Assembly: GCF_025148285.1 (NCBI RefSeq)
Contig: NZ_CP102268.1
Coordinates: forward strand, 2,583,001-2,647,000
From: Marvinbryantia formatexigens DSM 14469
Lineage (GTDB): Bacteria > Bacillota > Clostridia > Lachnospirales > Lachnospiraceae
DNA length: 64,000 nucleotides
Reading direction: 5' to 3'
Positions 15,790-23,877 of this stretch are shown here, one piece after another. Made by a program: the position numbers and the translations under genes. The notes beneath the pieces were generated by a model. It saw only the letters and a list, made by a program, of their open reading frames with translations, was not told where the DNA came from and did no database searches. The first letter of the stretch is position 1. Each line of letters starts with the position of its first letter.

Positions 15790-17328
15790 ATGACAATGAT
15801 AACACCAAAGGTCTGTATTCTGATTGCGATAGTGGTTTATCTGGCAATGGTGCTTTACATAGGCTACCGCTGTTCGAAGCAGAATAAGAGCACAGATGAT
15901 TTTTACCTTGGCGGAAGAAAGCTGGGACCATTTGTTACGGCGATGAGCGCCGAGGCTTCGGATATGAGCAGCTGGCTTCTGATGGGACTGCCGGGTGTGG
16001 CGTATCTGACCGGCGTTGCGGATGCCGGCTGGACGGCGATTGGGCTTGCCATCGGTACCTACATTAACTGGCTGGTTGTGGCAAGAAGGCTGCGCCGTTA
16101 TTCACATATTGCGAATAATTCCATTACCCTGCCGCAGTTTTTTAAGAACCGTTACCATGATAAGCATGCGCTGCTGACGATTTCCGCGGTTATTATCGTG
16201 ATTTTCTTTATTCCGTACACGGCGTCCGGATTTGCGGCGTGCGGAAAGCTGTTTTCCAGCCTGTTCGGCGTGGATTATTTTGCGGCGATGGTGGTCAGTG
16301 CGGTCGTTATCGTGGGCTATACGATGCTTGGCGGATTCCTGGCGGCGTCCACCACAGACTTTGTACAGAGTATCATCATGTCTGTTGCGCTGATTGTCGT
16401 GCTGGTGTTCGGCGTAAGCGTGGCGGGCGGTTTTGACGCGGTGCTGGAAAATGCGAAGGCACTGCCGGGGTATTTATCTTTCACACAGACCTATGACCCG
16501 GTTACGCAGACGGCAGGACCTTACGGAACGATAACCATCTTTTCCATGCTGGCATGGGGGCTTGGCTATTTTGGAATGCCGCATATTCTGCTGCGCTTTA
16601 TGGCAATCGAGGATGAAAAGAAATTATCCCTGTCCCGCAGGGTGGCAAGCATCTGGGTGGTGATCTCTCTTACAGTTGGCGTTGCCATCGGAATTATCGG
16701 CTATACGATGAGCAAGGTCGGGGCGCTGGAGGTGCTGGAAGGCTCGGCGTCGGAAACAATTATTGTAAAAATTGCAGATTTACTCAGCCAGAACGGAATT
16801 ATCCCGGCGCTGCTTGCGGGGCTGATTCTTGCGGGAATCCTGGCGTCCACGATGTCCACGGCGGATTCGCAGCTTCTGGCGGCATCCTCGGCAGTTTCCT
16901 CCGACCTGCTGGGGGAACGTCTGGGGAAAAATGATAAATCCGGTATGCTGGCGGCGCGGATAACACTGCTGGTAATTGCTGTGATCGGTATTTTTCTTGC
17001 AAGAGACCCGGACAGCTCGGTATTTGGCATCGTGTCCTTTGCGTGGGCGGGCTTTGGCGCTTCCTTCGGACCGGTTGTGCTGACTGCGCTGTTCTGGAAG
17101 CGCTCCAACAAATATGGTGCGCTGGCGGGCATGGTAGCAGGCGGCGTGATGATTTTTGTCTGGAAATATCTCGTGAGACCGTTGGGCGGCGCATGGAATA
17201 TCTATGAGCTGCTGCCGGCATTTCTGGTTGCGCTTGCCGCTATTATTGTGGTGAGTCTGCTTACTCCGGCGCCGGAGAAATCGATTCTTGAGGAATTTGA
17301 GCGCGCCCGCAGCGGAAAACAGGTGTAA
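15790..17328 (+). CDS. putP: Sodium/proline symporter, PutP
   Basis: A 512-residue member of the sodium:solute symporter family with about 13 transmembrane helices. The conserved segment DDFYLGGRKLGPFVTAMSAEASDMSSWLLMGLPG lies in helices 1-2 and contains the Na+ and proline site of PutP (the Asp-Met-Ser-Ser residues); only its ends are quoted as landmarks. The later ASTMSTADSQLLAASSAVSSD stretch is also family-specific. It takes up proline with Na+, which fits a cell whose ATP synthase also looks Na+-coupled. GGGAGGAG precedes the ATG at 15790. Monocistronic, with its own promoter; after it comes a tandem-repeat tract. Confidence 0.93.
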   Translation: MTMITPKVCILIAIVVYLAMVLYIGYRCSKQNKSTDDFYLGGRKLGPFVTAMSAEASDMSSWLLMGLPGVAYLTGVADAGWTAIGLAIGTYINWLVVARRLRRYSHIANNSITLPQFFKNRYHDKHALLTISAVIIVIFFIPYTASGFAACGKLFSSLFGVDYFAAMVVSAVVIVGYTMLGGFLAASTTDFVQSIIMSVALIVVLVFGVSVAGGFDAVLENAKALPGYLSFTQTYDPVTQTAGPYGTITIFSMLAWGLGYFGMPHILLRFMAIEDEKKLSLSRRVASIWVVISLTVGVAIGIIGYTMSKVGALEVLEGSASETIIVKIADLLSQNGIIPALLAGLILAGILASTMSTADSQLLAASSAVSSDLLGERLGKNDKSGMLAARITLLVIAVIGIFLARDPDSSVFGIVSFAWAGFGASFGPVVLTALFWKRSNKYGALAGMVAGGVMIFVWKYLVRPLGGAWNIYELLPAFLVALAAIIVVSLLTPAPEKSILEEFERARSGKQV

Positions 17329-17351
17329 AATAACTCCGTAATCAGGCAGAT

Positions 17352-17453
17352 GGCTGGTTACTGTTTGCGTCAGCCTCAGACGTCCGGTTGGTTACTGTTG
17401 GCACCAGCCTCAGGCACCCGGTTGGTCATTGTTTGCGCAAGTTTCGGACGCCT
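17352..17453 (+). repeat. Three tandem 34-base repeats
   Basis: Units at 17352-17385, 17386-17419 and 17420-17453 begin GG(C/T)TGGTTACTGTT, with the third more diverged (GGTTGGTCATTGTTTGCG). They fill most of the gap between putP and the TPR gene. There are no spacers, so this is not a CRISPR. Role unknown. Confidence 0.85.
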
Positions 17454-17488
17454 GCTGTGAAATCTGTCCGCTGCAAAAATAAAGGGGT

Positions 17489-17516
17489 TTGAAAGAAACG
17501 GGAAATATGGTATGAT
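17489..17516 (+). promoter_or_regulatory. Promoter of the TPR lipoprotein gene
   Basis: -35 TTGAAA at 17489-17494, 16-base spacer, -10 TATGAT at 17511-17516, giving a leader of about 130 bases before the coding start. Confidence 0.55.
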
Positions 17517-17654
17517 ATGGCTGTCACAGGAAAACTGCGGCAGCCTTTTTGGATATATTCGGAAAGATAAAATGCCGGAAAGACGGTGTGTCGGGGAAAC
17601 AAAAAATCTTTGTGTACAGAGCGTATTTTATATAAATGACAGGAGGGGCAGAAA

Positions 17655-18611
17655 ATGGGGACTCGTTTTTATAAACTGGCGGCGGTACTTTCGATGTGCA
17701 TGCTGCTTGCCGGATGCAGGGACAAGGGACCTTCAGAGGTGGAGCTTGCGCGGGATGAGGGAATCAGCTATATGGAGCAGGCGGACTATCAGAATGCCAT
17801 TACCGCTTTTGAAAATGCGTACAGCCTCTGCGACGAAAAAATGCCGGAGACCAAAACGGACATCAGTCTTTATGAAGCGGCATGTCAGTTTAAGATGGGG
17901 GATTTTGAAGGAGTAAAGGATACCTGCAGCAGAATTCTGGAGCTTGCTGAGAATGTGGATGCCTATTACATGCGTGGCGCCGCCTTTTTAAAGCTTGGCG
18001 AGGCGGAGCTGGCGAAAGCGGATTTTGATGCGGCATCGCTGCTGGCGCCGGAGGATTACGGGCTGTTTTTAGATATTTATAAGCAGTACGAAGAACAGAA
18101 CCAGTCGGCTGTCGGGGATGAATATTTGCAGAAAGCGTTAAATATTCCGGGCGAAGAGATGGAAGACTATTATCAGAAGGGAAGCATTTATTTTTATCTC
18201 GGAGAATATACAAAAGCCCAGGAAATGCTGGCAAAGCCGGCGGAGGCGAAGCACAAAGAGGCGATGATGCTGATGGGCGAGGTGTATCTTGCGCTGGGCG
18301 ACAGCGTTCACGCGCGCAATGTATATCAGCAGTATATGGAAGAGTACGGCGAGGCGGCGGAGGCTTACAATGGAATCGTGCTGTGCGAGCTTGCGGACGG
18401 AAACTATGACGCGGCAATCTCGTCGGCGGAGACGGGGCTGGCGCTGGAGGCGGACGAGAGCACAAAGCGGGACCTTCTTTATAATGAAATCGTTGCCTAT
18501 GAGCGCAAGGGAGACTTTGCGACGGCAAAGACGGTAGCGGCACAGTTTGCAGAGCTGTATCCGGATGATGAAGAGGGAAAGAAAGAATACGATTTTCTGA
18601 GTACAAGATAA
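17655..18611 (+). CDS. TPR-repeat lipoprotein
   Basis: A 318-residue lipoprotein. Residues 1-21 are a lipobox signal with MLLAGC (Cys21), placing the protein on the outer face of the membrane. The rest is tetratricopeptide repeats: helical pairs with the A/G-Y/F-A spacing, for example EGISYMEQADYQNAITAFENAY, YMRGAAFLKLGEAELAKADFDAA and YQKGSIYFYLGEYTKAQEML. TPR proteins act as scaffolds for protein partners; the partner is not apparent. A good ribosome site (AGGAGGGG) precedes the ATG. It is ten bases upstream of hflX and probably shares its transcript. Confidence 0.88.
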   Translation: MGTRFYKLAAVLSMCMLLAGCRDKGPSEVELARDEGISYMEQADYQNAITAFENAYSLCDEKMPETKTDISLYEAACQFKMGDFEGVKDTCSRILELAENVDAYYMRGAAFLKLGEAELAKADFDAASLLAPEDYGLFLDIYKQYEEQNQSAVGDEYLQKALNIPGEEMEDYYQKGSIYFYLGEYTKAQEMLAKPAEAKHKEAMMLMGEVYLALGDSVHARNVYQQYMEEYGEAAEAYNGIVLCELADGNYDAAISSAETGLALEADESTKRDLLYNEIVAYERKGDFATAKTVAAQFAELYPDDEEGKKEYDFLSTR

Positions 18612-18621
18612 GGAGCGTTTC

Positions 18622-19869
18622 ATGACAGGCATAGAGATTTCAACACCCGAAGAGCGGGTTATTCTGCTGGGGGTCAGTGTGACGGACGCAGACGGGGCAA
18701 AGCAGTCTCTGGACGAGCTGGAGGAGCTGGCGAAGACGGCGGGAGCGGTTACGGTCGGAAAAATGCTCCAGAACCGTGAACAGATACATCCGGGCACTTA
18801 CATCGGCAGGGGGAAAATAGAAGAAGTAAAACAGATGGCATATGCGCTGGAGGCGGATGCCGTCATCTGCGATGACGAGCTGTCGCCCGCCCAGCTTCAC
18901 AATCTGCAGCAGGAGCTGGATATGAAGGTACTGGACCGGACGCTGATTATTCTGGATATTTTTGCGGCGCGCGCCTCCACCAGCGAGGGAAAAATCCAGG
19001 TGGAGCTGGCGCAGCTCAAATACCGGCAGGCGCGTCTGGTGGGACTGCGCAATTCCCTGTCCCGCCTTGGCGGCGGCATCGGCACCAGAGGTCCCGGTGA
19101 GAAAAAGCTGGAGATGGACCGCCGCCTGATCAAAGACCGCATCGCACAGCTTAACCGGGAATTGTCAGAGGTGAAGCGGCACCGCGAGGTGACAAGAAGC
19201 AGGCGGATGAGGCAGCAGACACCGGTGGCGGCGATTGTCGGCTATACCAACGCGGGCAAGTCGACGCTGCTGAACACACTCACCGGCTCGCAGGTGATGG
19301 AGGAGGATAAGCTGTTCGCCACGCTCGACCCGACGACACGCGTGCTGGAGCTGCCCTCCGGGCAGGAAATGCTGCTGACAGATACGGTCGGTTTTATCCG
19401 GAAGCTGCCGCATCATCTGATTGATGCGTTCCGCAGTACGCTGGAGGAAGCGAAATATGCGGATATCATTCTGCATGTGGTGGATGCCTCCAATCCGCAG
19501 GCGGAGCAGCAGATGGCGGTGGTGTATGAGACGCTGGAGAACCTCGGCGTTTCCGGAAAGACCGTGATTACGCTTTTTAACAAACAGGACAAAACGCTGA
19601 CGGGGGAGACCCTGCGCGACAGCAGGGCAGACCGGGTGATTCCGGTGTCTGCAAAATATGGCAGCCGTCTGGAAGAACTGAAGGCGGTGCTGGAGGAAAT
19701 CCTCAATGAGCGGAATGTGCTGATTGAGCGGCTGTATTCCTATAGCGACGCCGGTCTGATACAGCTCATCCGCAGGCACGGGCAGCTTCTTCAGGAGGAA
19801 TACCGTGCGGACGGCATTTATGTGCGCGCTTATGTGCCGATGGAAATATACGGCGCAGTATCGCCCTAG
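18622..19869 (+). CDS. hflX: GTPase HflX
   Basis: A 415-residue ribosome-associated GTPase that binds the 50S subunit and rescues or splits stalled ribosomes, chiefly in stress. The N-terminal HflX domain contains GTYIGRGKIEEV and the Gly-rich GGGIGTRGPGEKKLEMDRR linker. The G domain starts near residue 207 with GYTNAGKST, then DTVGFIRKLP (G3) and NKQD (G4). It follows the TPR gene by ten bases with an AAGGAG site. Length is normal. The region after it is unusual: a large inverted-repeat element, then the cold-shock gene. Confidence 0.95.
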   Translation: MTGIEISTPEERVILLGVSVTDADGAKQSLDELEELAKTAGAVTVGKMLQNREQIHPGTYIGRGKIEEVKQMAYALEADAVICDDELSPAQLHNLQQELDMKVLDRTLIILDIFAARASTSEGKIQVELAQLKYRQARLVGLRNSLSRLGGGIGTRGPGEKKLEMDRRLIKDRIAQLNRELSEVKRHREVTRSRRMRQQTPVAAIVGYTNAGKSTLLNTLTGSQVMEEDKLFATLDPTTRVLELPSGQEMLLTDTVGFIRKLPHHLIDAFRSTLEEAKYADIILHVVDASNPQAEQQMAVVYETLENLGVSGKTVITLFNKQDKTLTGETLRDSRADRVIPVSAKYGSRLEELKAVLEEILNERNVLIERLYSYSDAGLIQLIRRHGQLLQEEYRADGIYVRAYVPMEIYGAVSP

Positions 19870-19875
19870 AGAGAT

Positions 19876-20074
19876 GCGAATTGTACTGATATTCGCAGCA
19901 CTCCACTCACATGCGCAGTCGTCGCCTCTTTGAGGCTCCAGTTCCGCTCCTTACGGAGCTAAGACTGCTTATGTGGGTGGAGTGTCTGCTTCGCAGACTT
20001 GATGTGGCTATACAGCCAGTCTCTTACATGCAAGCATGACGAGCCTGACTGTATAGCCACATCGGCTGCGAATA
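19876..20074 (+). other. Large four-arm inverted-repeat element
   Basis: About 200 bases that fold into a closed multi-branch structure. An outer stem TATTCGCAGC (19890-19899) pairs with 20065-20074. Inside are: a 22-pair arm (19899-19920 with 19963-19984; one mismatch, two G-U pairs) enclosing two small hairpins (GCCTC TTT GAGGC, GCTCC TTAC GGAGC); a hairpin GTCTGC TTC GCAGAC (19984-19998); and a perfect 15-pair arm GATGTGGCTATACAG (20001-20015 with 20049-20063), tipped by CATGC AA GCATG. The outer 5' strand can instead pair with GCGAAT at 19876-19881. No coding frame or known RNA family was recognised. It fills most of the gap between hflX and the cold-shock promoter. It may be a structured RNA, a mobile repeat, or a terminator-like element. 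Confidence 0.75.
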
Positions 20075-20099
20075 GTAACTCTTTAGCCAAAAAATTTTC

Positions 20100-20129
20100 T
20101 TGACAATGGTATCCCCGTCGTCATATAAT
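20100..20129 (+). promoter_or_regulatory. Consensus promoter of the cold-shock gene
   Basis: Both hexamers are perfect: TTGACA at 20100-20105 and TATAAT at 20124-20129, with an 18-base spacer. The leader of about 45 bases contains the palindrome ATGTAGCTACAT (20133-20144) and an AT-rich stretch before GGAGG. Confidence 0.9.
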
Positions 20130-20180
20130 GCAGATGTAGCTACATTCTACAATTTTTTATTTATTTATGGAGGTACCGAA

Positions 20181-20381
20181 ATGAACAAGGGTACAGTTAA
20201 GTGGTTCAACGCAGAAAAGGGTTATGGATTTATCACAGGCGAAGACGGAGCAGATGTATTTGTACATTTCTCAGCTATCCAGGGTGAAGGATTCAAATCT
20301 CTGGAAGAAGGTCAGGCTGTTTCTTACGATTTGACAGAAGGCGCTCGCGGAATGCAGGCAGCTAACGTTGTTAAATTATAA
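20181..20381 (+). CDS. csp: Cold-shock domain protein
   Basis: A 66-residue CspA-type protein, a single OB-fold that binds single-stranded RNA and DNA and melts RNA structure. RNP1 is KGYGFI (residues 13-18) and RNP2 is VFVHF (26-30). GGAGG at 20169-20173 selects the ATG at 20181; the frame is open further upstream but that part contains the promoter. The consensus promoter and strong terminator suggest a highly expressed monocistronic gene. An RNA-melting protein next to a strongly folded element is worth noting, but a link is only inference. Confidence 0.96.
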   Translation: MNKGTVKWFNAEKGYGFITGEDGADVFVHFSAIQGEGFKSLEEGQAVSYDLTEGARGMQAANVVKL

Positions 20382-20410
20382 ATGACAGAGTAATTCCTAC
20401 TAGCGTAAAA

Positions 20411-20458
20411 AAGGAGCTGCCGCACAGTTGATGAGGTCAACTGCGGCAGCACTTTTTT
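20411..20458 (+). terminator. Strong terminator of the cold-shock gene
   Basis: A long stem, GCTGCCGC with GCGGCAGC outside and AGTTGA with TCAACT inside (two-base bulge), a TGAGG loop, flanked by an A run before and TTTTTT after, so it may work in both directions. Confidence 0.92.
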
Positions 20459-20550
20459 GTTGCCAGGCATACGACAAAAACGTCCGCTGGACGTTTTGTG
20501 GTTGTCATGCATCCGAAAGGAGCTGCCAGCGGCAGGTCCTGCAGGTTCTA
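20459..20550 (+). repeat. Dispersed hairpin repeat, forms A and B in tandem
   Basis: Form A (TTGCCAGGCATACGAC, then hairpin AAAACGTCC GCT GGACGTTTT) runs directly into form B (TTGTCATGCATCCGAAAGG, then GCTGCC AGC GGCAGG). Compared with other copies, the loop base change GGT to GCT/AGC keeps both stems, so the structure appears conserved. Confidence 0.75.
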
Positions 20551-20589
20551 TTTGATTTTGATAAACAGCCGTATAGGCGGGGAGACATT

Positions 20590-21249
20590 ATGCCGGATAT
20601 TATATATGAAGATAAGCAGCTTCTGGTCTGCCGAAAGCCTGCCGGGCTTGCCGTGCAGAACGCTTCGTTTGGCAGGATGGATCTGGAGAGCATGGTGCGC
20701 AACTATCTTATGGAAAAGAGCGGAAAGCCGAATCCATACCTTGGCGTGGTACACCGTCTGGACCAGCCGGTGCAGGGACTGCTCGTTTTTGCGAAAACAC
20801 CGGCTGCTGCGGCAGCTCTGAGCGCCCAGGTACAGGACGGGCGGATGACAAAGGAATATCTTGCCGTCGTCTGTGGAAAGCTGCCGGAAAAAGAGGGAGA
20901 GCTGGTTCATTTTCTGAAAAAGGAGCCTGCCGGAAACTGTTCGCGCGCGGTGGGAGAAAAGACGCCGGGCGCAAAACGGGCGGAGCTGTCCTACCGGGTG
21001 CTTGCGGAGGCGGACGGACGCGCGCTCGTGCGGATAAAATTGAAGACGGGGCGGCATCATCAGATTCGTGTGCAGATGGTGGCCTGCGGCGCGCCGCTTT
21101 ACGGGGATGCAAAATACAATCCGGGGGCGCAGCGCGGGGAACGGCTGGCACTGTGCGCGGACAGGCTGTCCTTTGTGCATCCGGCGGGCGGAAAGAGAGT
21201 GGAATTTACCTGCCGCCCGGATAATTTTCCGGCTCCCTGGGAAGGCTGA
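20590..21249 (+). CDS. RluA-family RNA pseudouridine synthase
   Basis: A 219-residue enzyme that isomerises uridine in rRNA or tRNA. The catalytic motif is HRLDQPVQG with Asp58, and a C-terminal GRHHQIRVQM motif completes the RluA signature. It lacks the N-terminal S4 domain found in RluD-type proteins, so it belongs to the small single-domain class frequent in Clostridia. The ATG at 20590 follows GGGGAG; a longer upstream frame would run through the hairpin repeat. The stop codon falls inside the first unit of a 37-base tandem repeat. Target site is unknown. Confidence 0.92.
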   Translation: MPDIIYEDKQLLVCRKPAGLAVQNASFGRMDLESMVRNYLMEKSGKPNPYLGVVHRLDQPVQGLLVFAKTPAAAAALSAQVQDGRMTKEYLAVVCGKLPEKEGELVHFLKKEPAGNCSRAVGEKTPGAKRAELSYRVLAEADGRALVRIKLKTGRHHQIRVQMVACGAPLYGDAKYNPGAQRGERLALCADRLSFVHPAGGKRVEFTCRPDNFPAPWEG

Positions 21250-21389
21250 AAGCAGGCGCCGGAACCTGGAAAGACGGGCAGGCTGAAAGTAGGTGCCGGA
21301 GCCTGGAAAAATGGGAAGGCTGAAAGCAGGTGCCGGAGCCTGGAAAAACGGGAAGATAGAAAACAGGCAATGGAAATCAGAAAAACGGG
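21242..21389 (+). repeat. Four tandem 37-base repeats
   Basis: Units at 21242-21278, 21279-21315, 21316-21352 and 21353-21389 follow the pattern GGCTGAAAGCAGGTGCCGG...CCTGGAAAAACGGG; the fourth is diverged and a partial fifth follows. The tract begins inside the stop codon region of the pseudouridine synthase and ends about 45 bases before the HAD gene. No function is apparent. Confidence 0.85.
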
Positions 21390-21437
21390 AAGACAGAAAA
21401 TAATACCGGCAAGCTGGCGGGAAGGAGAAAGGGAACG

Positions 21438-22238
21438 ATGATAAAACTGGCGGCATCGGATATAGACGGGACGCTGGTCCCGGAGGGAACAAACGAACTG
21501 AATGCGGATATTTATGAGGTGATCCGCAGGCTGCAGGAAAAGGGCGTCCTGTTTGCGGCGGCGAGCGGACGGCATTACAGCAGCATGCGGTATCTCTTCA
21601 ATGAAATTGCAGACGATATCTTTTTTGTCACCGAAAACGGTTCCTGTGTGCTGAAAAATGACAGGATTATTTCTGTGACTTACATTCCGGCGGAGACGGC
21701 GGAAGCGATTGTGCGGTATCTGCACAGCCGCGGCGAGACGGAAATCATTCTCTCCACACCGGAGACGCTCTATACAGAATCTCCGAGAAAGGAGTTCCAG
21801 GACGGACTGAGAGCGCTTCACATTCATTTGAAAGTGGTCCCGGACCTGCTTCCCTATTGTAAAAAGACAAACAAAATTGCCGTCTACCGGCAGGAAAATC
21901 CGGAGGAGCTGGAGGAGGAGCTGCAGAAGCGGTTCGGGGAGGCGCTGAACGTGGTGAAAGCGGGAACCTGCTGGATCGACTGTATGGACAAAACGGCGGA
22001 CAAGGGCATCGCTCTGCGGCGGCTGCAGGAAACGCTGCATATTACGAAGGCGGAGACGATGGCTTTTGGAGACAACTGCAATGATATCGGTATGATAAAG
22101 CAGGCGGGCGAGAGCTATGCAGTGGCGAACGCGCATCCGGCGCTGAAGGCGGCGGCAAGGTACGTGGCGCCCTCGTACAGAGAGGACGGCGTTCTGCGCA
22201 CCTTAAAAGAAAAAGTGCTGGCAGAGGACGGGAAATAA
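21438..22238 (+). CDS. Cof-type HAD-superfamily phosphatase
   Basis: A 266-residue cytosolic phosphatase. Motif I is DIDGTLV with the nucleophile Asp8 and the acid Asp10; motif II is in AAASGRHYSSM; motifs III and IV are KGIALRRLQ and FGDNCNDIGMI. The C2-type cap lies between, as in YidA/Cof proteins that hydrolyse sugar phosphates or flavin phosphates. GGAAGGAG stands before the ATG. Substrate cannot be told from sequence. Upstream lies the 37-base repeat tract and downstream a short gap with no gene. Confidence 0.93.
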   Translation: MIKLAASDIDGTLVPEGTNELNADIYEVIRRLQEKGVLFAAASGRHYSSMRYLFNEIADDIFFVTENGSCVLKNDRIISVTYIPAETAEAIVRYLHSRGETEIILSTPETLYTESPRKEFQDGLRALHIHLKVVPDLLPYCKKTNKIAVYRQENPEELEEELQKRFGEALNVVKAGTCWIDCMDKTADKGIALRRLQETLHITKAETMAFGDNCNDIGMIKQAGESYAVANAHPALKAAARYVAPSYREDGVLRTLKEKVLAEDGK

Positions 22239-22393
22239 AAGCCTCTGCTACAATCACGACACATGGCTCATTGCCCGCGGGAATAAAGGAAAGAACCTGC
22301 CTTGCGGGAATAAACAGAAAGAATACCGTGCATACTAAGGAAAACGAAAAACGCCGCTTTTGATAAACGCTGCGGAACCGGAAAAGATGGGGG

Positions 22394-23440
22394 ATGAGTA
22401 TGCACAAGCCATATAAGGATGCCATAAAACTTACGGGAATTGCCATCGCAGTATTTCTTGGAATGAAGTACATACTGCCGGTCGCGATTCCTTTTTTCAT
22501 TGCCTGGGTGCTGGTGCGCTTTCTGATGCCGGGAGCGGTTTTTCTGGAAGAAAAGCTGCATCTGAAAAAGGTGCTGGCGGGCGGGATTCTGCTGGTGCTG
22601 CTGACAGGCGCGGCGGGAATCGCGCTGTATCTGCTCGGAAGCACGCTGATCCGGCAGGTATGCAATCTGGCGGCTAATTTTGACATCTATATGCAGAAAG
22701 CGGAAAATCTGCTGAAGGTGTGCTGCAGCGCTGTGGAGAAAAACACCGGCATCCACGCGCAGGCGGTGGAGAATTTTATCTACGACAATATGCTGGTGGT
22801 GGAGCAGCGGCTCCAGACCTATGCGGTGCCCGATGTTCTGAAGAATTCTATTTCGTATCTGATGTCAATGCTGGAATGGCTCGGCGTGGTGCTGATTGTA
22901 TTTGTATCCTACATGCTGATTTTAAAGGACTACGAAAAACTGGGAGAGGTGCTGAAAAAATACGGCATCTACGAGCGGACGCGCAAAATAAATGCGGCGA
23001 TGATGTCACTGGGCGGCGCCTGGCTGCGCGCGCAGCTTCTGATTATTCTGACGGTCACGATTATCTGTGTGGCGGGTCTGGCGCTCCTGGGATATCCTTA
23101 CGCGCTGCTGCTGGGAATTGTCATCGGGCTTCTCGACGCGCTCCCCTTTATCGGCACCGGAACCATCCTGGTGCCGTGGGGCGTAATCCAGATGTTTACC
23201 GGAAAATTCTGGCTTGGCGTCTGTCTGATCGTATTGTTCCTGATTATCAATACGCTGCGGGAGTTTCTGGAGCCGAAGCTGATTGGCGACCGCATGGGGA
23301 TTTATCCGATTGCGATGGTAGCCGCCGTCTATGTCGGAATCTGCGTGTACGGCGTTGCCGGGGTGGTGCTTGGTCCCATCAGTCTGATGCTGATAATTGA
23401 GATATTCCGGGAAATGCGGGAAGAAAAAGATATGAAATAA
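22394..23440 (+). CDS. AI-2E family transporter (YtvI-like membrane protein)
   Basis: A 348-residue membrane protein with about seven to eight helices: two near the N terminus, a long soluble helical part (residues about 90-160), then the C-terminal group with GIVIGLLDALPFIGTGTILVPWG and the FLEPKLIGDRMGIYP motif that define the family. Members export autoinducer-2, ions or unknown solutes; Clostridial and Bacillus YtvI copies are often linked to sporulation. Start may be 22394 or 22400 behind a GGGGG site. It is the last gene before the ATP synthase promoter. Confidence 0.87.
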   Translation: MSMHKPYKDAIKLTGIAIAVFLGMKYILPVAIPFFIAWVLVRFLMPGAVFLEEKLHLKKVLAGGILLVLLTGAAGIALYLLGSTLIRQVCNLAANFDIYMQKAENLLKVCCSAVEKNTGIHAQAVENFIYDNMLVVEQRLQTYAVPDVLKNSISYLMSMLEWLGVVLIVFVSYMLILKDYEKLGEVLKKYGIYERTRKINAAMMSLGGAWLRAQLLIILTVTIICVAGLALLGYPYALLLGIVIGLLDALPFIGTGTILVPWGVIQMFTGKFWLGVCLIVLFLIINTLREFLEPKLIGDRMGIYPIAMVAAVYVGICVYGVAGVVLGPISLMLIIEIFREMREEKDMK

Positions 23441-23568
23441 AACCGTAAACGAAGGATACCGCCGGAAGCCGGGGAGGTATCGCGAAAATGGCAGATAGAC
23501 GAAAATGATGATATGCACAATTTTCAGACGAAGAAGCGAAATTATCCGGAGGATTTTTGAAACTTAAC

Positions 23569-23597
23569 TGGACATTTTGCTTAAAATGCATTAGAAT
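23569..23597 (+). promoter_or_regulatory. Promoter of the ATP synthase operon
   Basis: -35 TGGACA at 23569-23574, 17-base spacer, -10 TAGAAT at 23592-23597, about 28 bases before atpZ. No other convincing promoter was seen within the operon. Confidence 0.65.
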
Positions 23598-23625
23598 GAG
23601 AACCAAATGAAAGGGAGGAGCGTGT

Positions 23626-23877
23626 ATGAATTTTAAGAAAGATGTATACCGGAACATCGCAATGATCACCCAGATAGGCATCAGCATGCTTGCCCCTGTT
23701 ATTTTATGCGTCTTTATAGGGACACAGCTTGATGAGCATTTCGGCTGGAACACGGTGCTGCCGCTTCTGATTCTGGGGATTCTGGCAGGCTGCCGCAATA
23801 CCTGGATGCTGATGCAGGAAATGATACCGAAGGATAAAAAATCCGGAAAGAGGGATAGAGGCGATGGAGCGGATTAA
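23626..23877 (+). CDS. atpZ: AtpZ/AtpI-type small membrane protein
   Basis: An 83-residue protein with two hydrophobic helices (about residues 12-32 and 43-63). The pattern IGISMLAPVILCVFIGTQLDEHFG matches the AtpZ/putative F0F1-ATPase small subunit family that heads many atp operons and is thought to aid c-ring assembly or Mg2+ supply. GGGAGGAG precedes it. It overlaps the next gene by 14 bases. Confidence 0.82.
   Translation: MNFKKDVYRNIAMITQIGISMLAPVILCVFIGTQLDEHFGWNTVLPLLILGILAGCRNTWMLMQEMIPKDKKSGKRDRGDGAD

Noticed and set aside
17352-17453. Possible CRISPR array from regular 34-base repeats.
   Set aside because: Units are directly adjacent with no spacers, are diverged, and no cas genes are present.
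19876-20074. tRNA, tmRNA or known riboswitch for the four-arm element.
   Set aside because: No tRNA consensus (no TTC loop, arms far too long), no tag reading frame, and no riboswitch core that I recognise.
20100-20180. N-terminal extension of the cold-shock protein.
   Set aside because: The region contains both promoter hexamers, and the OB-fold begins at the ATG at 20181.
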